Source: Adiantum capillus-veneris (lineage: Eukaryota; Streptophyta; Polypodiopsida; Polypodiales; Pteridaceae). From it: a stretch of DNA of 64,000 nucleotides. The stretch is from the NCBI GenBank assembly GCA_014529385.2, contig CM043971.1:53913209-53977208 (forward strand), given 5' to 3'. Position 1 is the stretch's first letter, and every line of letters starts with the position of its first letter. Shown here in pieces: positions 36,349 to 47,108 of this stretch. Both the position numbers and the translations under genes were made by a program. The notes under the pieces were generated by a model that searched no databases, was not told where the DNA came from, and was given only the letters and a program-made list of their open reading frames with translations.

Positions 36349-37637
36349 GATTTCTATCAAGGGGAAGGGCTACCCGCTGATTATGGAATGGCCCTTGCTA
36401 ATAGAAATGAAGGCTATGCAAATTTGGGAAATTGGAGCCTTAGAGTTGCAAATGATATGAAGTTAGTTCTACAACAAAATCTAGAGCTGGAATCCTCCAC
36501 TCATCTTTGGAGCTCGAATCCTCTACAGATAGGTGGATTACAACTGATTACTTCTCATCTGATGTGCATAAGTTCGAGGATGAGGCAAGCTCCCTAGAGG
36601 TGATGGGTGTGGTGTTGCAAGATCCGGATATGGCCAAGACATCCAAGGCAAGGTAAATGAGACATGATTAGAGTCCATGTTAGCCAAAGATTTTCCTAAA
36701 GAAGAGAAGGAGTCTTACATGAAGGGCTTGAGGAAACATGTTGGCCTCTTCATTACTGATTACGAGCATATTAAAAGAGTCACTACAACACATCATTGCA
36801 TTAAGCTGAGAGAAGGTAGCAAATTAGCTGTGCAGAAGCTAAGAAGGCTTGGATAGTTCAACAAGATGCATTAATGAAATTTGGGGTCATTTATCCCGTG
36901 GAGGAGTACTCAAAGTATTGCAGATGAAGATAAATGTTTGACAACTTTCATCACACCATGGGGCTTTTGTATATAGAACATGCCATTTGGCTTAACTAAT
37001 GCCCCAACTACCTTTCAACATTTCATGGATTTGGTTTTCCAACCATATTTTGTTAAGTCCGTCAGATTTTTCATCGATGATTTCTACATTTATAACTCTA
37101 AGGCACTACACTTTAGCAAGGTGGATGAGGGATTATGCGACTAGCTCAACTAGGAGATAGTTAAACATTGATGATTTTGGTTTTCCGAGCATATTTTGGT
37201 AAGTCCATCATATTTTTGCATCTATAAGTCTGAGGCATTACACTTGACCAAGATAGATGAGGGATCTACATGACTAGCTTAGTTGGGAGGGAAACTCAAT
37301 AAAGACAAACACCATATGGGAGAATGTAAGGTGACAATTTTGTGACACAAAGTGTCTGAGAAAGGGATGGAAACCAACCCCGAGAAAGTAAAATCACTTC
37401 TTGCTCTGCCTTCTTCTTCAAACCTGAAGCAACTAGTGTCATTTACACAAAATTTACGCTATTTGAGCCGCTTTATGTACCTTCTCTCATAGGAAATCCA
37501 TCACCTACAATAGCTCGCTAGACAAGCAACACTAACATGGGATGAAATCAACAAGAAATGTTTCCAGGAGGTTAAGGTAATTTTGGGATCTTTACATATT
37601 GTCTTGCAGTCCTATTGGGAGGACATTTTATACATCC
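36349..37637 (+). pseudogene. outer Ty3/gypsy element, reverse transcriptase part
   Basis: This is the continuation of the element at 24640-25804. The RT core is readable: NMPFGLTNAPTTFQHFM near 36980-37030, then VRFFIDDFYIYNS with the catalytic Asp pair at 37076-37081. A segment of about 125 bases spanning this core (37031-37156) is duplicated at 37177-37291; the second copy has lost the FIDD codons. Connection-domain fragments follow (YLSRFMYL-like near 37450). The reading reaches 37637 and is cut by a second insertion. Stops and frameshifts are frequent. Confidence 0.8.
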
Positions 37638-38002
37638 TATCATAATAACTAATATCTAATTCTCCTAAATGATTTTCTCATGTTAAACTGATCATTTAAT
37701 ATGGGGAAGTGCCAAGGGAGAAAAAGTTAGAATATTGGTTAAGCTGGCAAACCGGCCACAATAGGGATCCAACGGAGGAAAAATAGGGATCCAAAGGGGA
37801 GGCCATCTGCAAAAGAGCAAGGCGCAACAATGGGCTTTAAAGACCCTAAGGTTCAGCCCATTAAGACTTCCAAAATGCTAAGGTTCCAAAAATCAAAGGT
37901 TGTGTCCAATGGCTAAGCTTAGGAAAATGGGATGCTTTGTGTGTGTAAAAAAGTCTTCACAAATCCTACAAAAGAGGGGGAAAATCTTGCAAGTAGGGGA
38001 TA

Positions 38003-38034
<32 letters not shown>

Positions 38035-39215
38035 AGCCTCCTTTACACAAAGGGAATGAGGGACACATGTCAGCTCCCTAGCCCCGATGCCCACAAGGTG
38101 TACTCAAATCCTATTGGATGGCCATGGAGGTGGACCATGAGAATTAGGCTAGAGTAAATCTAGTTTAATTTAAAAACACTTAATAAAAGAACCAATAAGA
38201 ATTAAGCTCTCTAAAAGACTATTGGACAGTCTCCCAAGGGTCCAATGAGCATTCAGCAGCCCAATGGCTTGCCTGATTCCTCTTGGCCAGGAGACCAATG
38301 AGAGTTCAGTTGCATTAATTAATTACCTAAAGCTCTCACAAAAGGGGAAAGGGGGACACATGTCAGAAGGCTATCACTTATGCTCCTTAAATCCTATTGG
38401 CTAAGCCTGGAGAGGTCCAATGGGGTGGTATCATGAGCAAATAGCAAGAGGGGTCGACCAAGAGAGAGATGGGGCTGAATTTTCAAAGGCATTATCTCAC
38501 ACACTCGCATAGAAGCTCATGTGTGAAGCAAGAAGACTCTCTCTCTCCTTCTCAAGCTTTAATGGAAAGCATATCACCTACTCCAAGCTTGTGAGAAGGG
38601 AGGCCTACACCAACAACTCTTGGCTTTGTGATGCAAATCCAACCAAGAGCCAAGCTGCAAGGCATGCTCATCTCCTCTACCATGTTAATTACTAAGCTAT
38701 GCTACGCTAATATGAGTGATTATGTGAGAAGATGTACATCTTTCTCGTAAGACTACTCCTTCTTCCTCTCAATCTACTCTCATACCCCGCTAGCTCTCAC
38801 CATCTTCGAAGGTGTGTGATGTCTTGGGTCTAAGACCATGAGGGAATTGATGTTGTGTTTTATAAGTGTTTTTCTTAGTGCTTGAATCTTCCATCTTCAT
38901 TGCACTAGCTAGTATTGAAGGAACACAAAAATTTGTATTGTAAAATGTCTCTCTTGATGGGAGAAACCTATAATACAAAGCCTTTTGGAGGGGGGACCAG
39001 CTCCATGTAAATCCAGTCCTCAACTGTTGTCAATAGCTTAATTTCTCTCTCTTTTGAAGTATTGTTCATGCTATCTAACTAGGTGTTATGCTTTTTGTTG
39101 CTCTCTCCACCCAAGCACTCTTGTTATGCTCATTAGGAATCTATTCTAATGAAATTCTCACTATGTTCATGCTAATTTCCGCTACACACAAGCTACTAGG
39201 CCATTAAATGTTACA
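37638..39215. mobile_element. probable solo LTR of 1.58 kb in the gypsy RNase H
   Basis: The 5-bp direct repeat CATCC flanks the segment (37633-37637 and 39216-39220). Removing it with one repeat rejoins the gypsy frame in phase between the RT and an RNase H core (EAMGEILMQKD, then VYFASR). The insert begins TATCATAATAAC and ends AAATGTTACA; a TG...CA LTR with one changed base would fit. It encodes nothing recognisable and contains an (AC)14 tract at 38002-38029. A different non-coding element with a 5-bp duplication cannot be excluded. Confidence 0.65.
38002..38029. repeat. (AC)14 microsatellite
   Basis: Uninterrupted AC dinucleotides for 28 bases. Confidence 0.95.
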
Positions 39216-39580
39216 CATCCATTCTAACCTTGGCTATGAAGCAATGGGAGAAATCTTGATGCAAAAAGATACAAAGACACTCTTGATGAGACTAGTGTAC
39301 TTTGCAAGTAGGGTTATGACTACCGCTAAGAGGGTTTCACCTCCACAGAGCGATTAATCTTGGCCTTTAAATTTTTTGTGGAAAAGTTTGGGGTAAAACA
39401 CAAGATTATTGATTTGGAAAGGTTAAAACTACATAGAGAATCAACTCTATAGCAGTGTGTTGCAGATGCAAAGAAGAGGCGAAGGAAATTCAATAGCAAG
39501 ATGACAAATAAGGATATCAAGGAAGGTTCTCTTGTCTTGTGGTATGACAACTGGTTTGCACCGTTACCTCCTCCCATGCA
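39216..39580 (+). pseudogene. outer Ty3/gypsy element, RNase H and integrase end
   Basis: The RNase H fragment gives MGEILMQKD and LVYFASRVMTTAKR (39244-39330). It is followed at about 39455-39560 by RRRKFNSKMTNKDIKEGSLV and LWYDNWF, the usual C-terminal end of a gypsy integrase. The integrase zinc finger and DDE core are missing, so a deletion joined RNase H to the integrase tail. The homology stops near 39570. Confidence 0.75.
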
Positions 39581-41918
39581 TGGTACCAAGAGGGGCCCAT
39601 CAACATCCCCCTCTACCTATGTGTGTGGGCCATTGCTACCTCTCAAATCTTGCATTGTCTTTGTTTTTCTCAAGAGAGACTTGTCTCCCTTTCCCTTTGT
39701 TCGACTCTTGTTTGGGGGTCTTTTTTCATTATTTGTCCTTGATGTGCTTTCCTATTCAATCTTATTTTGAGTTTTATTGCCGTACTTTGTCCTTGATGAT
39801 GTTGGTTGAGGATCCTTGCTCTGTCCCACCAAACATGAATTTTAGTAAAATTCCTAGGGGACTACTACCTACTACTCTCCTCCCAACCACCTCCTCTTAT
39901 AAGACCCCCCTAGTAGCCGCTATCTTCAAGAGACCCCCAAGCTTAGCTCTCTATAGCTAATACTTGCTTAGAACCATGTCCCACCCTCTCTGCCATTGTT
40001 TTGACATTAATCTTTCCTTAAAGGAGAGTTTTCATCCTCAAAAAAATCAATAGAAAATTGTTTCATAAGATCACCAATGTTTTCTTATCTAAAATTATAT
40101 CAGGTCTATTGGTCCACTTGGAAACGACTAAATATTTTACAAAACTTGTAGAAAAAATGAGCATTTATAAAACTCGATGAGTGCAATCAACGCTACAACA
40201 ATAGCCTCTAAAAAGACAATCCTTTTGGCCAAAATATATCTCAGACTAATAGAATAGTCTACATCAAACGAAATGCCCAAACCGAGCAAAACATATTGCT
40301 CCTACTTTTGAAGGAATTCCTTTAGAAAATTGGAACGCTTATAAACTGGTCCAAAGCAATCAAACAACTAATTGACATTTGGATTGGCCTATGACACATG
40401 AAAAAATATTGGTGCCCTATGTCTAAGTCCACGGGTACATTTACTCTCCACATGTGGATTAAATCCCAAAACTGATGATGTTCTCCTAAAAGGAAGAAAA
40501 ACCTCATATGGAGTGGTTGAACTAAACTTAACATGATCCCTCAATTGCTGAATCCACATTGTTGTACTTTGTGCCTATATATGTCTTGCACAAGATTTGA
40601 ACCTACATTCCTCTTTTTTTAAAAACTCCCATATGGATGTACAATCCCTTTGAGTAGCCAACGTTGATCCTACATACAATCAATGCTAGAATAAGAATTT
40701 CACACTCGTAGTGTCTTTGATGGATTGAGAATGGAGCTTGGTTTCAAGCACTTAGCAAGACATTATACTCATAAACCATACCATACCACCACATATAATT
40801 ATTGATAAAATTTTCCATAGAACGTTTGAAAGAATTAACATACAAAAATAGTACATTGCATACTTGCACATCCTCTTAGATGTCATGGAGCATCCTTGAT
40901 GTTGTACTTAGAATGTCTGAAAGAATAAACATACATGAACAGTATGTCACGTACTCACACGTCCTCATAGATGTAAGGGAGCGTCCTTGATGTTGCACTT
41001 AGCGGGAAACTAGAAAGAGTGACCTCCGCTCTTTGTTAACGAGCGAATACAAATTTGGAAGTCTAGTCACCAAAGCTTTATAAACAATGTAGGCAACCTT
41101 AGTTAAAAATGAACTTAGCATAACATAGAAAATACCATGAAAATTGACACCTAACGTGAAGTCCTCAAGATCTATAAAGAGAATTTTGATGAGCACATTG
41201 TTATAGGACAACAGTTTGCTACAAATTCTTGAAGAAAATCATGTTGATTACTTTGCTATAAATTCCAGAATAAATCATGGTAAGCACTTTGCTACAAATT
41301 CTTGCAGAATTCCTACTGAGCTTTTTGATACAAGAACCAATAATTGGAACCATTAATCCGAAGAGAGATAAACAACATCGTATCCTTATCACCACTCAGC
41401 ATCGTATGGTGCTGAAATGCTTATTCTTGGATCCATGAAACCTACTTGGATAAACCCCTCCAAAAAACAGCCATCTTGTGTAAGATAATTGAAACTTGGT
41501 TTATCTCCATAAGCGCCTCGTGCAAAACCCTAAGTAAGCAAAACCTGGACTTGCAACCACAGATTCAAGTTGCATGTTAGGCAATTGAGCTCGTATGAAA
41601 ATCAATTAAACCTTTGCATTTTAAATTGGCTATGAAAACAAAAATCTAATGAACAATGCACAATTGATGCTTGTTGACAAGCCCAAGGCTCTTGAATATA
41701 TTGCCAATTGCTTATGGCAAGAGCCACAAATCAACACTATTGAATATTTGTGTATTCCTCAACATCGTTGAAAAAAACATGCACAAAACACTTGGAAACC
41801 CCTACTTGATAGAGGGTAATTAACTTAGAATTGAAAACCAACAATTGGAATCCTACAACACTCCTTGCTCCAAACCCCCTAGATTTGTACATCTAGCCCT
41901 CAAATCTCTCTCACAAGA
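39581..41918. other. unassigned DNA with short tandem repeats
   Basis: Two frames of 89 and 142 codons (39501-39960) look like spurious Pro/Leu-rich translations. A unit of about 92 bases with GAA(C/T)GT(T/C)TGAAAGAAT is duplicated at about 40818-41005. A shorter unit with TTTGCTA(C/T)AAATTC recurs three times between 41215 and 41320. No gene family is recognised. Confidence 0.5.
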
Positions 41919-43098
41919 GACAACTCCATTGTCATTAAACCCGCCGACAAAAACCTTGGACTCACTATTCTCTCAAAAGAATGGTATGAAAATGAGGCAC
42001 TTATACAACTCAATGACCCCATCACCTATCAACCAACCACCCCACCTTCTCATAACTACCTAGCCTCTCTCCTCTCTACCATCATCCACAAATACACCCT
42101 CCTCCCCATGGAACAACATCCCTTCATTCTTGCACCCCTCTCTAAACTTGCAAAATCTACTTTCTCCTGAAATTGCATAAACCTTTGCAAGACCCATTTG
42201 TGCTTACAACGGCCCTAATCAAAGACCTACATAATACTCATTTTCCACAAATCTCTCTCCTCTTTACCTTTGACATAAACTCCCTATTCCCTAGCAACCC
42301 CGTAGACCAAGGACTCCGTGCCATAAAATCAACCATTTACAAACACTTTGACCCCCCAAAAACCAGTTTCATCATGTCTCTCTCTACCCTCATCCTCACA
42401 CAACACTACATCTTTTTCAAAGACAAAGACAAAGTTTTCAAGCAAATCAAGGGCACAGCTATGGGATCAAATTTTACCGTAGTGTATGCTTGTCTCTTCC
42501 TTTGCCACTTAGAATCCCAATCCCCACTTCTTAATAGCCCAAACTTGGCATATTTTAAAAGGTTCATTGATGATGCCTTTGGAGTATGGACATGCCCTAT
42601 ATAATCCTTAACAATTACCCTCAACACATATGCACAACCATTGCATGAGCACATCAAAATTACCCCCTACATCTCTACCAATCAAGCCACAATGGATCTC
42701 TTGGCATCCAACCCACCAAAAAATAGCCTTCATCAAATCAGAACTCAGAAGATACATTGTGAGGGAAAGCTCCTTCAAACACTACAAGGAACCTCTTTTT
42801 TATCAGGCTTAGGAAAAGAGGCTATCCTAGGGAAGTTCTTCTTAGGATATTTAACTCAATCTCCTATTTAATGGAAAGAAATAACCTCTTAAGTAAACCC
42901 TCTCCAATAAAAAGACCTCCCCCAATCATTTTCAAAATACCGTTTACCCCAGAAACTAAAAAACTAAACCCCTCCTTAATAATTGGAAAACCTATACATC
43001 AAGCTTGCCAAAACTCTCCTAACCTCTCCCACTTGGAAAAACCCATCACATGTTGGACCACTGGACCTAATTTGCACACACTTCTAAAAAAATCCTAA
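41919..43098 (+). pseudogene. Penelope-like element reverse transcriptase
   Basis: Translation starting near 41919 gives SIVIKPADKNLGLTILSKEW, the N-terminal signature of Penelope-like element RTs. A frameshift follows near 42165. The core is KIYFLLKLHKP (near 42150), TFDINSLF (near 42270), QIKGTAMGSN (near 42440) and the catalytic FKRFIDDAFGVW (42556-42591). Downstream, in shifting frames, come FIKSELRRYIVRESS (near 42730) and PPIIFKIPFTPETKKL (near 42920), the thumb and linker of this family. No GIY-YIG endonuclease is readable after 43100, so it is lost or was never present. Penelope-like elements are sparse in plants; the best described are in conifers. Confidence 0.83.
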
Positions 43099-43339
43099 TG
43101 CATAGTAAGGTCAACGTGCCCAAACTTACCCTCGTTTGTTTTGCTTTGCACTTTGTACAGGCTAATGGTAGCACTACTTCGGTTCATTCTTCACCACATG
43201 CCCCCCTAGAAGATTAAACCCAATCTGGACACTACACCCCCCCCCCCCCCTCGGGGCCTTTTTCTTTTATGGGTAAACCATATTTTTTTCCCGATGCTCT
43301 ATCCCCATACCCTAACAATTGGCGCACACCCCACTTGCC

Positions 43340-43625
43340 TCTTGTACCTAAATTTTATCAAACCAAAGGTCTTCCCTGCCTACCAAACTTTGAAATTGCT
43401 CCAAGATCTTTTGCATATATTGTGTGATATCGTTCCTGCTCACAAAATTTTATCAAACCAAAGGTCTTTTCTACTCTACCAAACTTTGAAATTGCCCCAA
43501 ATTTTTTTTCATATATTAAGTGATATCACTTAATATATGAATTTTTTTTTCATATATTAAGTGATATCACTTAATATATGAAATTGCCCCAAATTTTTTT
43601 TCATATATTAAGTGATATCACTCTC
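43340..43625. repeat. direct repeats and perfect palindromes
   Basis: A unit starting AAATTTTATCAAACCAAAGG occurs at about 43350 and again at 43446. Next come two copies of a perfect 30-bp palindrome (43510-43539 and 43551-43580), each centred on GATATC, and a two-thirds copy (43602-43621). Each palindrome is preceded by a run of T, and the phrase GAAATTGC(C/T)CCAA recurs. The block is AT-rich and able to form cruciforms. Confidence 0.88.
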
Positions 43626-43893
43626 TCGCAAATTTTTAGCCCGCCCCGCTAAACAAACTCACACATGATTGCTTCTCTACCCTTTTAACCTTTACTAAAA
43701 GGACCCATATTTTCAAACATAACTCACTCATGGAAAGTCTACAACCTTTCAAACTTTCACAATTTCAAAATTGAAAATATGTTTCCCACCTTTTTCAAAT
43801 AACCTCCCTCCCAAAAACTTGCACTCAACCTCCCCTATTTAAACACCCCCCACACTCCCCTCCCAAAAGTTCTTTTCCCTCTCCAAGCTCTCT

Positions 43894-43949
43894 AGGAATA
43901 CCACTGATAAGCTCTCTAAAGAGCAAAACGCGTTTGGTCCTATATTCCT
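43894..43949 (+). ncRNA. degenerate hammerhead-ribozyme-like fold
   Basis: The order of parts fits a type I hammerhead. Stem I strand AGGAATA (43894-43900) pairs with TATTCCT (43943-43949). The core is CTGATAA (43904-43910). Stem II is GCTCT-CTAA-AGAGC (43911-43924). Core AAA follows, then a two-pair stem III (AC 4328-type pair, 43928-43929 with 43937-43938) and a C at the expected cleavage position (43939). The two catalytic guanines, G8 and G12, both read A, and the base pairs next to the core in stem I do not form. Penelope-like elements are known to carry hammerheads in their terminal repeats, and this lies 0.8 kb after the RT in the same orientation. A chance match remains possible. Confidence 0.35.
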
Positions 43950-43951
43950 TC

Positions 43952-43956
<5 letters not shown>

Positions 43957-43998
<42 letters not shown>
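43957..43998. repeat. (CT)21 microsatellite
   Basis: Uninterrupted CT dinucleotides for about 42 bases, directly after the hammerhead-like fold. Confidence 0.97.
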
Positions 43999-44001
<3 letters not shown>

Positions 44002-44532
44002 GTAACCTCTCTTCCCCCTATCCTGTAGAGTGTTCCGCACGCTTGGTCGTTATTAATATATTTATTGAGAACTTGCCTTGCTCCGATCCACTGAGCTACT
44101 CAAGCCTTGCTTGGAGAAATCTTGCCATGCTTAAGGGATAATTATAAAAGTTTCCTTGAAAATTTTTGAGAAAGAAACCTTGACTTGCTTGCCTTGAAGA
44201 AAACTTGTCGTGCTTGGCCTCAGTTGGTAGCCCCTCAATAGTACAAACATGATGCTTTTAGCATGGGCAAGGGTAGGAATCCATTTAATCCTCCGTATGT
44301 GCCTTGGCTTGGGCCAATGTCATAGGAAAAAGACTTGAAATTAATGCAAGTGCTATGCAGTGCAGTTCTCACACAAAAGCTCTTTGCAACACTTTGTTGG
44401 CCAAATGTCATAGGCACAATCTTTGAATCCCCTCAACACTTTTGTGTATCTCCTATGTGGGATGACCCCTTGTTGTGGCCCTAGCGCCCCCAAAATTCCT
44501 AGTATTGTGAAACGAAGCTCTCTAAAACATGG

Positions 44533-44584
<52 letters not shown>

Positions 44585-45329
44585 TGATGGTTGGGGTGCC
44601 TGTGAATAGCAATTAGAGGTTGGTGTACGGGGTACCTCCTCTGCTAAATTTTCCTTACCCCTATTTATTTCTCATGACAAAATCGTAGATCCACTCTAGG
44701 TATTTTGTTCTCTTTGTGTGGTTACCTCTGTTAAGATGGCATAGGCCTACAAGGTCGTGATCGTTTTTTGGCACATATTATAAGTCACAAGGTGTACAAC
44801 ATGGTCTAGGAGCTCATGGCGTTCGGTTTAGCCAATGTGGAGCAAGTTTTATGAGGGTCCCTCTCACTCCTATTGCAAAGTGTTTCTAGTTATCTCCACA
44901 CACAAGCACTTCTCGTACTTGATGGATGTCACATTTATTGGTATCAATATATGAGATATATTTTGCATGTGGAGAATATGATTCTCTAGGACTAACACTA
45001 GTGCCTGTTTCCCCAATAATGTGTCGCAAACAGAGTCCCTAGATACTAGTCAAATACATTTATTAGACCATTTTGAGAGCATGGAATCGAGAACAATTTC
45101 AAGGGCCAAAAATTGTGAGATATCTAGTAAGACTTGTTAATGTAAACAATATTGTAAACAACATTAACGGATGGTTATTTCAACTTTTTTAGCTTGCAAG
45201 TTTGTATTCTTATTATGCATATAGCAAGGTTATGTCTTGAAAATGCAAATGTTTCAATATTTATACCTAGATATGATATACGTCTCTATTATGGTCCAAA
45301 TGTTTTAGCAAGGCATCTCAAAAATGCAA
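43999..45329. other. no recognisable gene
   Basis: The stretch contains a (GA)23 tract at 44536-44581. No coding motif is visible. The part near 44000 could belong to the terminal region of the Penelope-like element. Confidence 0.45.
44536..44581. repeat. (AG)23 microsatellite
   Basis: Uninterrupted AG dinucleotides for about 46 bases. Confidence 0.97.
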
Positions 45330-45900
45330 GGAGAAATTTCGATAAAATTTCTACGTCACTATAAGTTCTTGGGTGGAGGCCACTCCTGTTCTCACCTAAG
45401 TCACTCTTAGGATCTATTTGGAAATCATCTTCTGGAACAATATGTCCTAATTCCTATCTCTCACAAAAAGGATTCTCTTTTTTGCCAAAATGTTGACCTG
45501 ATAATCACGCCACTCTTGGGAAATTGCTTTTACGTAACTCTTGTGCTCATCGAGAGTTTTTAAGTGGATGGTAATATCAACACAAAATAATACCCCTAGA
45601 TAAGTCAATGGTTACAAAATTCTTGGCCCATTACCCTTTTGAATGTGGCTAGTGCATTGATAAGCCTATATGACATCGGTGTGTATTCATACATGACATC
45701 GGTATGTATTCATACATGCCAAAAGCAGTTCAAACTACAATCTTGCAAATATCTTCCAACACAATTCAAATTTGGTGATAGAAAGCTATAATTTCTTTAG
45801 ATGAGGTAGTATTAAGAGGAGAGGGTTGGCTTATTCAATTGTAAAATATAGTTAAAGTTAAGTTTCCTTGCCAATTTACGAAACATATCTTTAGATACCA
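45330..45900 (-). pseudogene. Ty3/gypsy reverse transcriptase fragment
   Basis: On the minus strand, in shifting frames, the RT fingers-to-palm order is readable: SYHQI-like YHQI..VLEDICK, then MYEYTPMSYRLINALATFKR (normally MPFGL.NAPATF). Next come TIHLKTLDEHKSYVKAI after the lost YVDD region, VNILAKKRILFVRDRN, and VASTQEL at the end. A 26-base unit around GACATCGGT(G/A)TGTATTC is duplicated at about 45668-45719 and disrupts the region before the conserved Met-Pro motif. There are many stops. No LTR was found. Confidence 0.65.
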
Positions 45901-46400
45901 TAGGAATAGTATGACCTAAATACCTTCATGAATTATTATGTCCTCACCTCTATGTTGAAACTGGATGATTCTATCAAGTTAGTGTAAATTAGATTCCATG
46001 TGTGGTGGAGCCATCTAGCTCCCAACAAACCATCCCCATGCTGCGCCGGAGGAATGAAGAAATCCTCTTGATGCACATGCCTTGTCCGATTGAAGGAATA
46101 ATAAAAACTTATTGCCCTTCAAAAGCTCCATTTGCAACATAGAAGGGATCCATTCAGAAGCTTGCATATCACTTAGATAGCCAAACCTTGACATATAAAC
46201 GTATGGGTAGAGCCGGGACCAAATAGAATGAAACCATCTTGATCCCAACTTGACAAGTTTTCAACGAGGTGGCATGTCTTGCAGAGTAAGTCATTATGGG
46301 CATGAGAATAAGAGCCCTAGTCTATCTTTGTCACCCAAAATTACTATCTTTGCAACATATTTACATATCAAAAGTAATCGTGGATGCTATACATCATGAA
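45901..46400. other. no recognisable gene
   Basis: A frame of 77 codons on the minus strand (46248-46015) matches nothing I know. By position it could belong to the gypsy fragment to its left. Confidence 0.4.
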
Positions 46401-46623
46401 GGCATGCACAAGGCTATAGCCACGTGAGGCTTACTTATCAATTATAGATAACTAAACCAACAATGCCTAGACAGAGCATAAATGAATAACTAAGCCTTGA
46501 ACCTCACAACTATGCCAAAATTGACATAGTTACAAAGGGTAGGCATAGTTATTCATTTAATGCTGTGTGACGACTTAGTTATCAGTTCAAATAACTCACG
46601 TGACCACCACCTAAGGCATGTGC
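46401..46623. mobile_element. fold-back element, copy 1
   Basis: The two halves are imperfect inverted repeats. The outer arms carry GGCATGCACAAGG and, inverted, GGCACATGCCTTAGG; inside them both arms have CACGTGAG. The interior holds AACTATGCCAAAATTGACAT and ATAGTTACAAAGGG, themselves partly palindromic. The core is shared with 47737-47952, so this is a family. No target duplication could be fixed with certainty. Confidence 0.7.
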
Positions 46624-46707
46624 CTCTTGGCGGGCTCGATCCCTGGAGCCTGACGTCCCTCCCATGCTCATGTGACTTTGAGGGTGGCATGAGTGTGCTT
46701 TTTTGTC

Positions 46708-46861
46708 TGAGAGAGAGAGAGAGAGAGAGATAGAGAGAGAGGTGTGGCTGCCCAGAACACACTGCAAATTGGGCTGCGGTTTTTCTGTGTGGAAGAACCA
46801 TGTGTTTGCTCATTCTTGAATCTTGCACGGCGATTCCAGAACATGAGAATGAGAGAGAGAA

Positions 46862-46900
<39 letters not shown>
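46708..46900. repeat. two (GA)n tracts in a diverged duplication
   Basis: GA runs at about 46708-46741 and 46866-46898 are each followed by ATTGGGCT(G/A)C(G/C)GT within 30 bases and then by AACCATGT. This suggests a duplicated GA tract with its flank. Confidence 0.6.
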
Positions 46901-46904
<4 letters not shown>

Positions 46905-47108
46905 GGCTACCGTATGTAGCAGAGGAACCATGTAGGCGGTCATTATTTGTTACAAAACAAACAATTCAGTTCTCTTTTCACTATTGGCAGTGGAAAACTC
47001 TGAGTTGCCACCAGAGGGCTTTTCGGAAGGTGCAGTTTGCACCTGCAGATGATCTTCCAGCAGGCTGTCAAATCTTGAAAGTGCTAACCACTCTCAAGGT
47101 GCTTCAAT

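Noticed and set aside
39501..39960. Frames of 89 and 142 codons downstream of the gypsy integrase tail
   Set aside because: Only the first part matches integrase; the rest is low-complexity Pro/Leu translation of pyrimidine-rich DNA.
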